From assembly GCF_022180385.2 (NCBI RefSeq), contig NZ_BQME02000001.1, positions 760,501 to 824,500 of the forward strand: a stretch of DNA of 64,000 bases, written 5' to 3'. The position numbers were made by a program, and so were the translations under genes. This document shows, piece by piece, positions 9,212-17,401 of this stretch (position 1 is its first letter; the number at the start of each line of letters is the position of its first letter). This DNA is from Paenibacillus sp. L3-i20. GTDB lineage: Bacteria > Bacillota > Bacilli > Paenibacillales > Paenibacillaceae. Below the pieces are notes generated by a model, which saw only the letters and a program-made list of their open reading frames with translations, searched no databases and was not told the DNA's origin.

Positions 9212-9850
9212 ATGTTTATTAAAAGCGTTTACACTACTCAAACTCTATCACATGGCATTCATTTTCACTATATCATAATGGGAAAAAATCGCACAATTTT
9301 GAAAACGAAAGCTCAAGAGATCCTTTTTATGGAGCTTAACGATACTTATGGTCATGAAGTTGGAGACCGTGCACTCGTTGCTATTTCGGAAGTATTACAA
9401 GAACAATTTCCCGGACAAGCCTATCGAATCTCTGGTGATGAATTCGCCATTGCACTCTCAGGCATCAGCTTAGAGCAAGCTTTCCTCAGAATGGAAGGGC
9501 TTAGGCAACATATCTCTGAGTCGCAGCATCGATTCCGAACGGGAGAACTATCATCACGTGAATTTACAGCAACTATAGGTGTTGCACAATATCCTCGTGA
9601 TGCCAAAGATGCTGCTGCTCTACGTAGAAGTGCGGATGCAGCACTCGAAAATGCTAAAGAAAATGGTCGAAACCAAGTTTCATTGCCACCGAATGAAGAA
9701 ATGATTATGAAATCATGTTATTATCCCTCTTCGATGGTACGGAGATTAAAAACATTAGCCGAAAAGTTAAAGAAAAAGGAATCCGTTCTGCTTCGGGAAG
9801 CATTAAGCGATCTGCTGCACAAGCAAGATCGTATAGACGAACAACAGTAG
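9212..9850 (+). pseudogene. 5'-truncated GGDEF (diguanylate cyclase-like) gene
   Basis: C-terminal part of a GGDEF domain, the fold that makes cyclic di-GMP. Recognisable pieces are ELNDTYGHEVGDRAL, the catalytic loop as SGDEF (in YRISGDEFAIAL), and IGVAQYPRDAKD. The start of the domain, including the usual metal-binding aspartate ahead of FKxxND, is missing: residues before FMELND resemble nothing in the family and no good ribosome site precedes either ATG (9212, 9282 or 9330). A C-terminal extension (SSMVRRLKTLAEKLKKKESVLLREAL) resembles a ribbon-helix-helix or coiled-coil segment. Most likely a decayed gene, though a short expressed protein cannot be excluded. The inverted repeat begins 30 bases downstream. 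Confidence 0.6.
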
Positions 9851-9879
9851 CAATCCGAGTAGCGTTATATGCTATCTTA

Positions 9880-10059
9880 TAGTAGAAACGGAGCGCCAGC
9901 TTTCACTCCTCTACAATTTGCTCAAGAAGGCGACAATAGACCAAAAATCAGAAAGGGCAGTGCAGGGATAACCTCCCTAGCACTGCCCTTTCTGATTTTG
10001 CCTATTTTTCATAAAGCGAGCTATATCCTTGTGTTAGCGAACCTACTTTTGGGACAGCC
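9880..10059 (+). repeat. Left copy of an inverted ~180-bp repeat flanking cysJI
   Basis: This segment reappears in reverse complement at 14019-14210, with matching outer end (AGTAGAAACGGAGCGCC), central hairpin and inner end (ACTTTTGGGACAGCC here, ACTTTTGGAACAGCC in the other). The left copy lacks about 11 bases after GAGCGCC that the right copy has. No transposase lies within. The GGGACAGCC end resembles ends of some Firmicutes insertion sequences, so a MITE-like or relic element is possible. Confidence 0.85.
9944..9999. terminator. Long hairpin in left repeat, probable bidirectional terminator
   Basis: A 20-bp perfect stem (9944-9963 with 9980-9999) continues inward as AGGGA/TCCCT. A T-rich run follows on the plus side and an interrupted one on the minus side, so it can end both cysI and the GGDEF remnant transcripts. 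Confidence 0.7.
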
Positions 10060-10081
10060 GCTTTCTTTTTTGTTTCATCCA

Positions 10082-11875
10082 CTAATTGTGGAAATCCAAT
10101 CCCGATGCAACAGCTTTCACGTAACCAGTACGGATAACGAAGTCGCCAAAATGCTCATTTTGCTCCCGTTCTTCTGCATAACGATGAATAATTGGCTTCA
10201 ATGTGTCCAATATTTCTGTTTCATCCACATTTTCGCGGAACAGCTTGCTTAGGCGGTCGCCAGAGAAGCCTGCACCCATATACATATTGTATTTGCCCGG
10301 AGACTTACCAATAAAAGAAATTTCGCCAAGCGCTGGTCTAGCGCAGCCGTTTGGGCAACCCGTCATACGAATATTGATCTCTTCGTCTCGCAAACCGACT
10401 TCTTCCATAATCGGCTCAAGCTTATCAATCAAAGAAGGCAAATAACGTTCTGCCTCTGCCATTGCAAGACCACAAGTTGGTAAAGAAACACAAGACAATG
10501 AGCTGCGGCGAATAGCAGATAGCTGCTCGCCTACCGTAATTCCATGCTTCTCGAGAAGTGATTCAATCTTAGCTTTCTTCCCGTTTGTAATACCGGCAAT
10601 CGTCAAGTTCTGATTAGCTGTTAGACGGAAGTCACCAGAATGGACCTTCGCAATTTCTCTTAGACCCGTCATCAGCTGTAAGCCTTCTTGATCCAGTATT
10701 CGCCCGCTTTGAATGTACAACGTAACATTCCAACGTCCATTTTTGTCTTTTTTCCAGCCATAACGATCGCCGTTGCTGTCGAATTCAAATGGACGTGCAG
10801 CCTCAAGCTTCCAGCCTAAGCGCTCATGCAATTCATCTACGAACCACTCTATGCCATGGCGATCAATCGTATATTTAAATCTCGCATATTTGCGAACAGA
10901 GCGATTGCCATAATCACGTTGGATCGTTACTGTTTTCTCCGCTACATCAACTACTTGCTCAGGCTTACAGAAGCCAATTACTCTCCCCAGCTGAGGATAC
11001 GTATTCGTGTCACCATGCGTCATACCCATGCCGCCGCCTACAGTGACGTTGAATCCAACAAGCTTACCCTTCTTTACGATAGCAATATAGCCAAGGTCCT
11101 GAGAGTAAACATCTACGTCATTGGAAGGAGGAACTGCAATCCCAATCTTGAATTTACGAGGCAGATAGACTGGTCCATAGATCGGCTCGACCGGGTCAAC
11201 TTCAACCGCTTCAGCTTTTGCTGCGATCTTCACTTCTCCCTTAGTCTCAGTCGCTGCTGCAACTTCCGCTACTTCCAAGCTGTCTATAACCTTTTCCCCA
11301 TCCAACCAAATTTCGTGATAGGCAGGCGTTCGTGGAGCTAGGTGCTTCGTAATTTCCTGTGACCATTTGAATACTTCTGTATGAACTTCAGATTGCTCTG
11401 GGTTTGGGTTACACATAACGTTACGGTTAACATCTCCGCATGCCGCAAGCGTCGTCAGCAAGGAATCATTAATATCTTTGATCGTTTCTTTCAAATTCCA
11501 TTTCAGAACACCGTGCATCTGAAACGCCTGCCTAGTTGTAAAACGAAGAGTTCCGCTACCATACTTTCGTGCAAGTTCATCCAGAACAAGCCACTGCTCG
11601 GCTGTAGTGACACCCCCTGGTGTTACTACACGAAGCATGAATTGATATGCTGGCTCTAACTTCTGCTTCTGACGTTCATTACGCACATCACGGTCATCTT
11701 GCATGTAGCTACCATGAAATTTCAACAAGCGATTATCAAGCTCAGTAAGTCCACCTGTAATGCGATTAGCAAGTGATTCCACAAGTGATCCACGAAGATA
11801 GTTACTTTCAACCTTCAAATGCTCTACATCACTCGGTGGTCCGCCGACCGGCTCTACTTTACGATCTTTAGCCAT
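10082..11875 (-). CDS. cysI: Sulfite reductase hemoprotein beta subunit CysI
   Basis: Catalytic subunit of assimilatory NADPH-sulfite reductase, reducing sulfite to sulfide with siroheme and a 4Fe-4S cluster. The 597-residue protein has two ferredoxin-like/siroheme repeats; the cluster ligands are in [16 protein letters not shown] and [15 protein letters not shown]. The siroheme-binding arginines lie in [14 protein letters not shown]. An Ala/Glu/Val-rich insert (about residues 205-228) lengthens it relative to the usual 570 or so. The ATG at 11875 has GGGAG upstream, 50 bases after cysJ. The inverted repeat and its hairpin follow the stop. Confidence 0.96.
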   Translation of the reverse strand: MAKDRKVEPVGGPPSDVEHLKVESNYLRGSLVESLANRITGGLTELDNRLLKFHGSYMQDDRDVRNERQKQKLEPAYQFMLRVVTPGGVTTAEQWLVLDELARKYGSGTLRFTTRQAFQMHGVLKWNLKETIKDINDSLLTTLAACGDVNRNVMCNPNPEQSEVHTEVFKWSQEITKHLAPRTPAYHEIWLDGEKVIDSLEVAEVAAATETKGEVKIAAKAEAVEVDPVEPIYGPVYLPRKFKIGIAVPPSNDVDVYSQDLGYIAIVKKGKLVGFNVTVGGGMGMTHGDTNTYPQLGRVIGFCKPEQVVDVAEKTVTIQRDYGNRSVRKYARFKYTIDRHGIEWFVDELHERLGWKLEAARPFEFDSNGDRYGWKKDKNGRWNVTLYIQSGRILDQEGLQLMTGLREIAKVHSGDFRLTANQNLTIAGITNGKKAKIESLLEKHGITVGEQLSAIRRSSLSCVSLPTCGLAMAEAERYLPSLIDKLEPIMEEVGLRDEEINIRMTGCPNGCARPALGEISFIGKSPGKYNMYMGAGFSGDRLSKLFRENVDETEILDTLKPIIHRYAEEREQNEHFGDFVIRTGYVKAVASGLDFHN

Positions 11876-11925
11876 AGTTGCAAGCTCCCTTCCAATGCGC
11901 TAGCTGCGCACATACGATCCTGTTA

Positions 11926-13788
11926 TTAATAAACGTCACGTTGATAACGCTGCTGTGCTTGTAGATCTGCAACATATGCTTTCGCCGACTCTGGGTCTAA
12001 TCCGCCTTGCTGCTCGACAATCGTAAGCAGTGCAGCATGAACGTCATGCGCCATATGCTTCTCATCACCACACACATACAGATGAGCACCTTCTTGGAGC
12101 CATTTGTAAAGTTCGGCTGCATTCTCAAGCATCCGATTCTGTACGTACACTTTCTCCTTCTTATCACGAGAGAAAGCTACGTCAAGCTTTGTTAAAACAC
12201 CATCATTTAACATCCGCTGCCAGTCCGTCTGATATAGAAAGTCCGTAACAAAATATCTGTCACCATAGAATAGCCATGACTTACCTTCGGAGCCAAGCTC
12301 CTCGCGCTCTTCCATAAATGCACGGAACGGCGCAACGCCCGTTCCCGGTCCGACCATAATAATCGGAGTTTCTGAGTTAAGAGGCAACTTGAAATTTGGA
12401 TTTTGCTGAATAAAGATTGGCAGTGTATCTCCCGCTTCCAATCGTTCAGACGTTTGGACGGAACAAACGCCATTACGCTTACGGCCGTGTGCCTCGTACT
12501 GAACTTTTCGGATTGTAAGATGCACTTCTTCAGGATTTGCCTTATTGCTGCTTGCGATTGAATAGAGGCGCGGCGGCAGCTTGCGTAGAATCGAAACCAA
12601 TTCTACAGCATTTAGATTCCACGGAGCGAAATCTTGCAATAGGTCTAGCAAATCTCTACCATTTGTATATGCTCTTAGCTCATCCTTCTTCTCCGGCAAG
12701 GTCAGCACAGCCAACTTATTATTTTCAGAATAAGGCAATGCTTTCTCTAGTACAGGACGAGACAATACAGTAATTTCGAGTTGGCGAAGCAATACGGAAC
12801 GAAGCTCCCCTTCGTCTCCATCTTTGCCTTGTATAACGATTTCATTGGGTGACCAATCCATCTCTGCAATGATGCTATCCACTAATGAAGGATCGTTCTC
12901 CGGGAAAATACCGACACAATCTCCAGGTTCGTAACTGAGACCTGAACCTTCAAGTGATAATTCAAGATGACGGGTTTCACGATCTGCTCCTCGTCCATTC
13001 AAGTTAATTGTCGTCAATACTTCTGATCGAAACGGGTTAGAACGAGAATACTGGGATTCATCCTCAGACGTAATAGATGCTGCACTTGAAACGGCAGTAG
13101 AGGCGGCTGCTCCAGTATTTCCTGTTGCAGTTGCTGCATTAAGTGCATCGATAACAGCACCGAACCACCCCGTAGCTGGGGCTTCGAAATCCAGATCGCA
13201 ATCTACACGAGGGACCAAACGTTCTGCTCCAAGCTCCTCGAGGCGCTCATCAAAGTCTATGCCCGTTTTACAGAAAAACTCATAAGACGTATCACCAAGT
13301 GCAAGTACAGAAAACTTAAGGCCTTCAAGCTTAGGAGCACGCTTACTGTATAGAAACTCATAAAAAGGAATCGCATTATCCGGCGGATCACCCTCACCGT
13401 GCGTACTTGCAACGATAAATAAATGAGCCGTTTTCTTCAGCCCATTCGTCTTATATGCGTTCATCGCTGACAAGGTAACCTCGTATCCTTGCTCCTTCAA
13501 CTTCGCCGCCAAACGGCCGGACAATCTCTGAGAGTTGCCCGTCTGTGAACCGAATAAAATGGTAGCTTCACGAGGAGCAGCAGGCTCACTTGCAATAACT
13601 GGAGCAACCTGCTCAAGCAATGCCGTCGTAACGACCTCTACTGAAGCTGCAGTTTCTGCGCCCGTCCGATAAAATGTTAAATACCCGCCCAACCAATGAA
13701 TTTGTGCCTCCGTTAACGTTGGCAAGAGCTTATTCAGCAGCTCAACTTGCCCTTCAGTAAACGGACTGTTCGTCACTTTAAGTTGCAA
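11926..13788 (-). CDS. cysJ: Sulfite reductase flavoprotein alpha subunit CysJ
   Basis: Diflavin reductase passing electrons from NADPH through FAD and FMN to CysI. Domains in order: N-terminal segment, flavodoxin (TILFGSQTGNSQRL, STHGEGDPPDNA, LALGDTSYEFFC), FAD domain (RLYSIASS), NADPH domain (MVGPGTGVAPFRAFMEER, FYGDRY) and the terminal YQRDVY. The TTG at 13788 is preferred: GAGGTGG lies six bases upstream and the N terminus then reads MQLKVTNSPF, closely matching B. subtilis CysJ. The ATG two codons earlier (13794) abuts the ribosome site. First gene of cysJI. Confidence 0.95.
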   Translation of the reverse strand: MQLKVTNSPFTEGQVELLNKLLPTLTEAQIHWLGGYLTFYRTGAETAASVEVVTTALLEQVAPVIASEPAAPREATILFGSQTGNSQRLSGRLAAKLKEQGYEVTLSAMNAYKTNGLKKTAHLFIVASTHGEGDPPDNAIPFYEFLYSKRAPKLEGLKFSVLALGDTSYEFFCKTGIDFDERLEELGAERLVPRVDCDLDFEAPATGWFGAVIDALNAATATGNTGAAASTAVSSAASITSEDESQYSRSNPFRSEVLTTINLNGRGADRETRHLELSLEGSGLSYEPGDCVGIFPENDPSLVDSIIAEMDWSPNEIVIQGKDGDEGELRSVLLRQLEITVLSRPVLEKALPYSENNKLAVLTLPEKKDELRAYTNGRDLLDLLQDFAPWNLNAVELVSILRKLPPRLYSIASSNKANPEEVHLTIRKVQYEAHGRKRNGVCSVQTSERLEAGDTLPIFIQQNPNFKLPLNSETPIIMVGPGTGVAPFRAFMEEREELGSEGKSWLFYGDRYFVTDFLYQTDWQRMLNDGVLTKLDVAFSRDKKEKVYVQNRMLENAAELYKWLQEGAHLYVCGDEKHMAHDVHAALLTIVEQQGGLDPESAKAYVADLQAQQRYQRDVY

Positions 13789-13943
13789 CAACATCCACCT
13801 CGCATCGAATCTCGCTCATTATAATTCCAAGTGCATTACTCTGTTTAATATACTGCTCTAAAACTACCACAGTCTCCCTTTCATGGTCAATAAAATAGTC
13901 AGTTTTTGTCTATAAAAATAATTGAAGGAAAGACTGAGCTTTT

Positions 13944-13962
13944 CTTATAGTTCTCTTATAAG
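13944..13962 (-). promoter_or_regulatory. LysR-type box upstream of cysJI
   Basis: An inverted repeat CTTATA-N7-TATAAG (13944-13949 and 13957-13962) has the T-N11-A form bound by LysR-type regulators. In B. subtilis the LysR-type protein CysL activates cysJI, so this is a candidate site. It lies about 155 bases upstream of the start; no convincing -35/-10 pair was picked out in the leader, and no riboswitch or T-box was recognised. Confidence 0.4.
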
Positions 13963-14018
13963 GTAGAGGATTGACGAATAACCGTGTAATTTCAAGGGTC
14001 ATAACCCCCTATATACGA

Positions 14019-14210
14019 GGCTGTTCCAAAAGTAATTTCGCTTACTTGAGGATACAGCTCGCTTTATGAAAATAGGCAAAAATCAGAAAGGGCAGTGCTA
14101 GGGAGGTTATCCCTGCACTGCTCTTTCTGATTGTTAGTCTATTGCCGCCTTCCTGAGCAAATTGTAGGCGAGTGAAAGTCATCCGACCTCAAGGCGCTCC
14201 GTTTCTACTA
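14019..14210 (-). repeat. Right copy of the inverted repeat flanking cysJI
   Basis: Reverse-complement partner of 9880-10059. It carries the same central hairpin (14081-14098 with 14115-14132, one mismatch pair) and the same ends, plus about 11 extra bases near 14182-14192. It fills most of the region between the cysJ promoter and the gene remnant ending at 14208, whose stop codon overlaps the repeat's outer end. Confidence 0.85.
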
Positions 14211-14588
14211 TTCCGATTGTTGCTGTACAATTGTACGTTTTACTGCAAAACAATGGAGCTGGAAGTTGTCTTTTGATTCAGGAGCATACATCTCTTGTCT
14301 CCATTCAGGAAAACCTTGTCTGCTCTTCGGTGTTGGATGAAAAACATGACCAAACAACGAGGACTGCTTTGATTGAATAAACGTCTGTTTTAATTTATAC
14401 AATTCTTTTGGACCATTTCTGCGCATACGAATAAACGACTCAAGCAGAACACAGCTTTGAATCGCACGAATATGGAGCTCAGCAGTATGGGCTCCATCAT
14501 GCCCTGCTACTAGATCTTCCACTAGTAAAGCTAAAAATGTTGTGTAATGTAGTGACTGTGGCCCTCTCTGCGATCCGTCTAGGATCAG
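14208..14588 (-). pseudogene. C-terminal gene remnant of uncertain family
   Basis: The frame is open from a stop at 14589-14591 down to a TAG at 14208, with only a GTG at 14522 as possible start. The translated stretch includes DGSQRGPQSLHYTTFLALLV before that GTG and continues DLVAGHDGAHTAELHIRAIQ after it; it reads like the tail of a real protein, since the similarity-bearing part spans the GTG. It faintly recalls the end of Gfo/Idh/MocA-type dehydrogenases, but I cannot name the family with confidence. It ends at the right inverted repeat, mirroring the truncated GGDEF gene at the left copy. Confidence 0.4.
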
Positions 14589-14661
14589 TCAACTTTCTGC
14601 GCTCCCTTTCATATTCATCTCGTATGGATTATTTGGTAACACCGTACCTTCCGATTACACC

Positions 14662-14700
14662 AAAAAGAGCCCTCACACCTCTATGGGTATGACAGCTCTT
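14662..14700 (-). terminator. Terminator after cccB
   Basis: On the minus strand AAGAGC (14700-14695) pairs with GCTCTT (14670-14665), with an inner stem around ATACCC, followed by TTTT. Confidence 0.75.
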
Positions 14701-14738
14701 GCAGGAAATAGTTCCCTACGTTTCAATATTATTGTTGT

Positions 14739-15107
14739 CTACTTCATAGCCGCTAGCCAATTCGAAAGTGTGTCGATTTCTTCTACAGTTAGCTGACCTT
14801 TGTAGGGAGGCATTCCATTGCCGCCATTGGTAATTTTCGTTTTGATCTCTTCTAGCGTCAACTTTCCTCCAACCTTCTGGAGATTAGGACCTACGCCTCC
14901 ACCCAGATCAACAGCGTGGCACGCTACGCAGCTTTTCTTATAGATTTCTTCAGCTTTTTCCGCATCCACTGTGTTATTCGACTCATTATTCGTATTATTC
15001 GGTTTGCCAGCTTCGTTGTTTTCGGTCTTCTTTCCACTGCCGCAAGCAGATAAGGAAATCACCAAAATGACAACTGCGAGCAGCAGTAACCATTGCGTTT
15101 TTCGCAC
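14739..15107 (-). CDS. cccB: Cytochrome c-551-like lipoprotein
   Basis: Small membrane-anchored cytochrome c acting as electron carrier to terminal oxidase on the outer membrane face. The 122 residues comprise a lipoprotein signal with lipobox LSAC (Cys22), an Asn/Glu-rich linker (about 25-48), and one class I cytochrome domain with heme site CVACH and axial methionine in GMPPYKG. Architecture and length match B. subtilis CccB (c-551). Monocistronic, with its own terminator. Confidence 0.88.
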   Translation of the reverse strand: MRKTQWLLLLAVVILVISLSACGSGKKTENNEAGKPNNTNNESNNTVDAEKAEEIYKKSCVACHAVDLGGGVGPNLQKVGGKLTLEEIKTKITNGGNGMPPYKGQLTVEEIDTLSNWLAAMK

Positions 15108-15265
15108 TTTTGAAGCCCCCTAATTGGTAAAGGAATTAGTTATTACACTTCCCTATTTCCACCGGGGTATGCAACCAAAGAAGCATTTTCATTTTAACTC
15201 AAAAGATAGCATAACTACGGTGGCATACATAATCATGACAATCATTTTTATCCATTTAGGACTAG

Positions 15266-15820
15266 TTATTTCCCCACCTCAAACGTCAAGTCCTTTCCGA
15301 TCTTGAAGTCTCCTTCCTCCTTGCCATCTACTTCACTTACAGTGAATTTCGCATAACCGCTCACATGATATTGACCTGCTGGAAACGGAACCTCAGCTTG
15401 CTTTGTCGGAAGCGTCACCCCTTCCTCCACAATTAATGCCCCGGGGCTTGTATACGACTCACGAAACGGCTGACCTTTGATCAGTGTTGTTCGAATCGCT
15501 GGCTGATTCATCATATAATAAAATGCATATTTACCCGAATTTTCACTAATTCCATAATGGAATGGCGTTGCCTCATGCAAGATCGTTACAAACTTTCGAT
15601 CCCCCACATATTCCAGCTCGGAAATAAGCGTGACCGAATCTCCTTCTTGATACGTATCACGTTCCGTATAAATACGATAAACAAAATCATCTTTCACAAT
15701 TTCCCCATGCTTCGATACTATGAGCTCAAGCGGGTTGCTTTTCTGGGATATCTGAACCCAAATGCCTGCAAGTAAAAGAACAACTGCGAGAACACCCATC
15801 ACTTTAAGCGGTCTACTCAT
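15266..15820 (-). CDS. Membrane-anchored extracytoplasmic protein, unknown function
   Basis: A 184-residue protein with one N-terminal hydrophobic anchor (about residues 7-26) and a soluble domain rich in beta-strand-like segments (EGDSVTLISELEYVGDR, ATPFHYGI, PFPAGQYHVSGYAKF), suggesting an immunoglobulin-like beta-sandwich outside the membrane. I do not recognise a specific family; the pattern of paired strands recalls proteinase-inhibitor-like BsuPI domains only loosely. It lies alone between cccB and ynfA. Confidence 0.7.
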   Translation of the reverse strand: MSRPLKVMGVLAVVLLLAGIWVQISQKSNPLELIVSKHGEIVKDDFVYRIYTERDTYQEGDSVTLISELEYVGDRKFVTILHEATPFHYGISENSGKYAFYYMMNQPAIRTTLIKGQPFRESYTSPGALIVEEGVTLPTKQAEVPFPAGQYHVSGYAKFTVSEVDGKEEGDFKIGKDLTFEVGK

Positions 15821-15882
15821 CTCATCACCCCTTCTTTCATGTAGACGAAAATATCCAAAAAAAGGTTTCTTCTTGGGGCCGA

Positions 15883-15911
15883 TTTACAACCGTCTTTCTT
15901 TGGGCTACGAT
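15883..15911 (+). promoter_or_regulatory. Likely SigA promoter of ynfA
   Basis: TTTACA (15883-15888) and TACGAT (15906-15911) are separated by 17 bases, 46 bases before the ynfA ATG. Confidence 0.5.
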
Positions 15912-15957
15912 GGTTAGCGACTATCATGCAGCATAGTAGCAAAGGAGAACACCATCA

Positions 15958-16275
15958 ATGGGAGTATTAATATTCATTCTTGCTGGACTCGCAGAAATTG
16001 GAGGCGGGTATTTAATTTGGTTGTGGTTAAGAGAAGGGAAGTCTCTTTATCTTGGAATACTTGGCGGAGCAGCACTTGTTCTATACGGTATCATTGCTAC
16101 CTTTCAATCTTTCCCTACATTCGGAAGAGTGTATGCCGCCTATGGGGGAGTGTTCATCGTAATGGCTCTGTTATGGGGCTGGTTAATTGATCGCAAAACA
16201 CCGGATACCTACGATTGGATCGGCGCAGCAATTTGTATTATTGGTGTATGTGTAATGTTATACCCTAGACAATAA
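15958..16275 (+). CDS. YnfA-family (UPF0060) small membrane protein
   Basis: A 105-residue protein with four predicted membrane helices, belonging to the YnfA/UPF0060 family within the drug/metabolite transporter superfamily. Family marks include [19 protein letters not shown], the central [10 protein letters not shown] and the C-terminal [16 protein letters not shown]. Relatives have been linked to small-cation drug export, but the role here is not known. GGAG precedes the ATG. Confidence 0.92.
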   Translation: MGVLIFILAGLAEIGGGYLIWLWLREGKSLYLGILGGAALVLYGIIATFQSFPTFGRVYAAYGGVFIVMALLWGWLIDRKTPDTYDWIGAAICIIGVCVMLYPRQ

Positions 16276-16343
16276 TATGATTTCATTAACTAATTTAAAA
16301 AACCATTATATTCCACTCAATAAAAATTATTTTTAAATTAAGC

Positions 16344-16373
16344 TTGTCAATCGTTATACATTCGTGTTAACAT
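16344..16373 (+). promoter_or_regulatory. Promoter of tRNA-Asp
   Basis: TTGTCA (16344-16349) and TAACAT (16368-16373), 18 bases apart, end 33 bases before the tRNA. Confidence 0.55.
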
Positions 16374-16406
16374 ACAGCTTGTGTCTAAGACACGCACATA
16401 TTATGT

Positions 16407-16483
16407 GGAGCTGTGGTGTAGTGGCCCAACATGCCTGCCTGTCACGCAGGAGACCGCGGGTTCGAATCCCGTCAGCTCCGCCA
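16407..16483 (+). tRNA. tRNA-Asp (anticodon GTC)
   Basis: Cloverleaf parts are clear: acceptor GGAGCTG pairing with CAGCTCC, anticodon stem CCTGC/GCAGG enclosing the loop CTGTCAC (anticodon GTC), T arm GCGGGTTCGAATCCCGT, and encoded CCA at 16481-16483. No integrase or attachment-site duplication lies nearby. Confidence 0.96.
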
Positions 16484-16512
16484 TTTTATTTCTAACTTAA
16501 TTGCACGAACTT

Positions 16513-16553
16513 TAAAAAACCGTCCAACTTCACGAGAGTTGGACGGTTTCTTT
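16513..16553. terminator. Bidirectional terminator between tRNA-Asp and amidase
   Basis: AAACCGTCCAACT (16517-16529) pairs with AGTTGGACGGTTT around 16537-16549. T-rich runs occur on both sides, so it serves the tRNA (plus) and the amidase gene (minus). Confidence 0.85.
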
Positions 16554-16558
16554 GTTAG

Positions 16559-17239
16559 TTATGAAAAATAATCAATAATGCCCTTTGTAATGGCTTCTGC
16601 TGCTTGTTGTTGAAACTCGTCTGAATTCATTCTTTCTTCCTCAACTGTATTGGAAATGTATCCAAGCTCCAGTAAAATTGACGGTTGTGTAGTTTCTCGA
16701 ATGACGAAGTAATCACCATGCTGCACACCGCGATCTCTCGTATTAATTTCTTGACTAAATAATTGTTTATGAATCATATCAGCTAGTGCAAAGTCCGAAT
16801 CTTTATTGTAAAAGGTTGTAATTCCCTGCACATCGCTTGTTATAAATGCATCGTAATGAATGCTTATAAAGAGATCAGCATCCCTCTCACTAACAAAATC
16901 AACACGCTCTTGAAGGGAAAATGATTGATCACCATCTCGTGTTAATAAAACGTTAGCCCCCGTTTGCCGCATTATTTCATCTTGTATCATCTTAGCAGTT
17001 CGTAGTGTGACATCTTTTTCTATCGTACCATTCTGTCCACTAGCACCAACATCTTTACCTCCGTGCCCTGGATCAATCACAATTGTTTTACCTGCTAACT
17101 TCATATCTCCATCTGCTTTCGCATTCAACGTTGTCACTTCTACTTTTTCTTTGCTGGTAGCAGATTTTCCTTGATATATATTTCCAATCAAAATGAAACA
17201 AGCAATTGTAACGATGAATAATAGTACTAACTTCTTCAT
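16559..17239 (-). CDS. N-acetylmuramoyl-L-alanine amidase (Amidase_3, CwlD-like)
   Basis: Zinc amidase that cuts the bond between muramic acid and L-alanine in peptidoglycan. The 226 residues begin with a signal or anchor helix (about 3-22) and continue as one Amidase_3 domain with metal ligands in VIDPGHGG, GTIEKD and SIHYDA, and catalytic glutamate in LLELGYISN. Size and single-domain layout fit CwlD, which makes the muramic lactam of spore cortex, but other amidases of this size exist. The ATG at 17239 follows AGAAGGGA; a GTG at 17260 sits upstream of that site and is rejected. Confidence 0.88.
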   Translation of the reverse strand: MKKLVLLFIVTIACFILIGNIYQGKSATSKEKVEVTTLNAKADGDMKLAGKTIVIDPGHGGKDVGASGQNGTIEKDVTLRTAKMIQDEIMRQTGANVLLTRDGDQSFSLQERVDFVSERDADLFISIHYDAFITSDVQGITTFYNKDSDFALADMIHKQLFSQEINTRDRGVQHGDYFVIRETTQPSILLELGYISNTVEEERMNSDEFQQQAAEAITKGIIDYFS

Positions 17240-17337
17240 TAATGCTGTCCCTTCTTTCACTATAATAAATAATCTAATTGATATAGTGATAGTTTACTGG
17301 GGTTAGATGAAGATAATATTAAGACGAGATCAAGACA

Positions 17338-17387
17338 ACAAAAAGACGCTGTTTCATCGGTAGTAGGATCTACTTAGAAACAGCGCC
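17338..17387 (-). terminator. Terminator of the ArsR-TCS operon
   Basis: On the minus strand GGCGCTGTTTC pairs with GAAACAGCGTC (11 bp, one mismatch at the end) and is followed by TTTTTGTTG. Confidence 0.8.
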
Positions 17388-17401
17388 AATCATTACATGT
17401 A

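Noticed and set aside
9869-10252. Plus-strand open frame across the left inverted repeat into cysI
   Set aside because: It runs antisense through the cysI C terminus and a hairpin; there is no start signal and no protein-like composition.
13795-14018. SAM riboswitch or T-box upstream of cysJI
   Set aside because: No T-box sequence, S-box core or leader terminator was recognised; only a LysR-type box stands out.
9880-14210. cysJI and the flanking repeats as a composite transposon
   Set aside because: No transposase gene is present, the repeat ends are not clear terminal inverted repeats, and no target duplication was established.
16407-16483. tRNA-Asp as integration site of a mobile island
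   Set aside because: No integrase, no repeated tRNA 3' end and no phage genes were found nearby.
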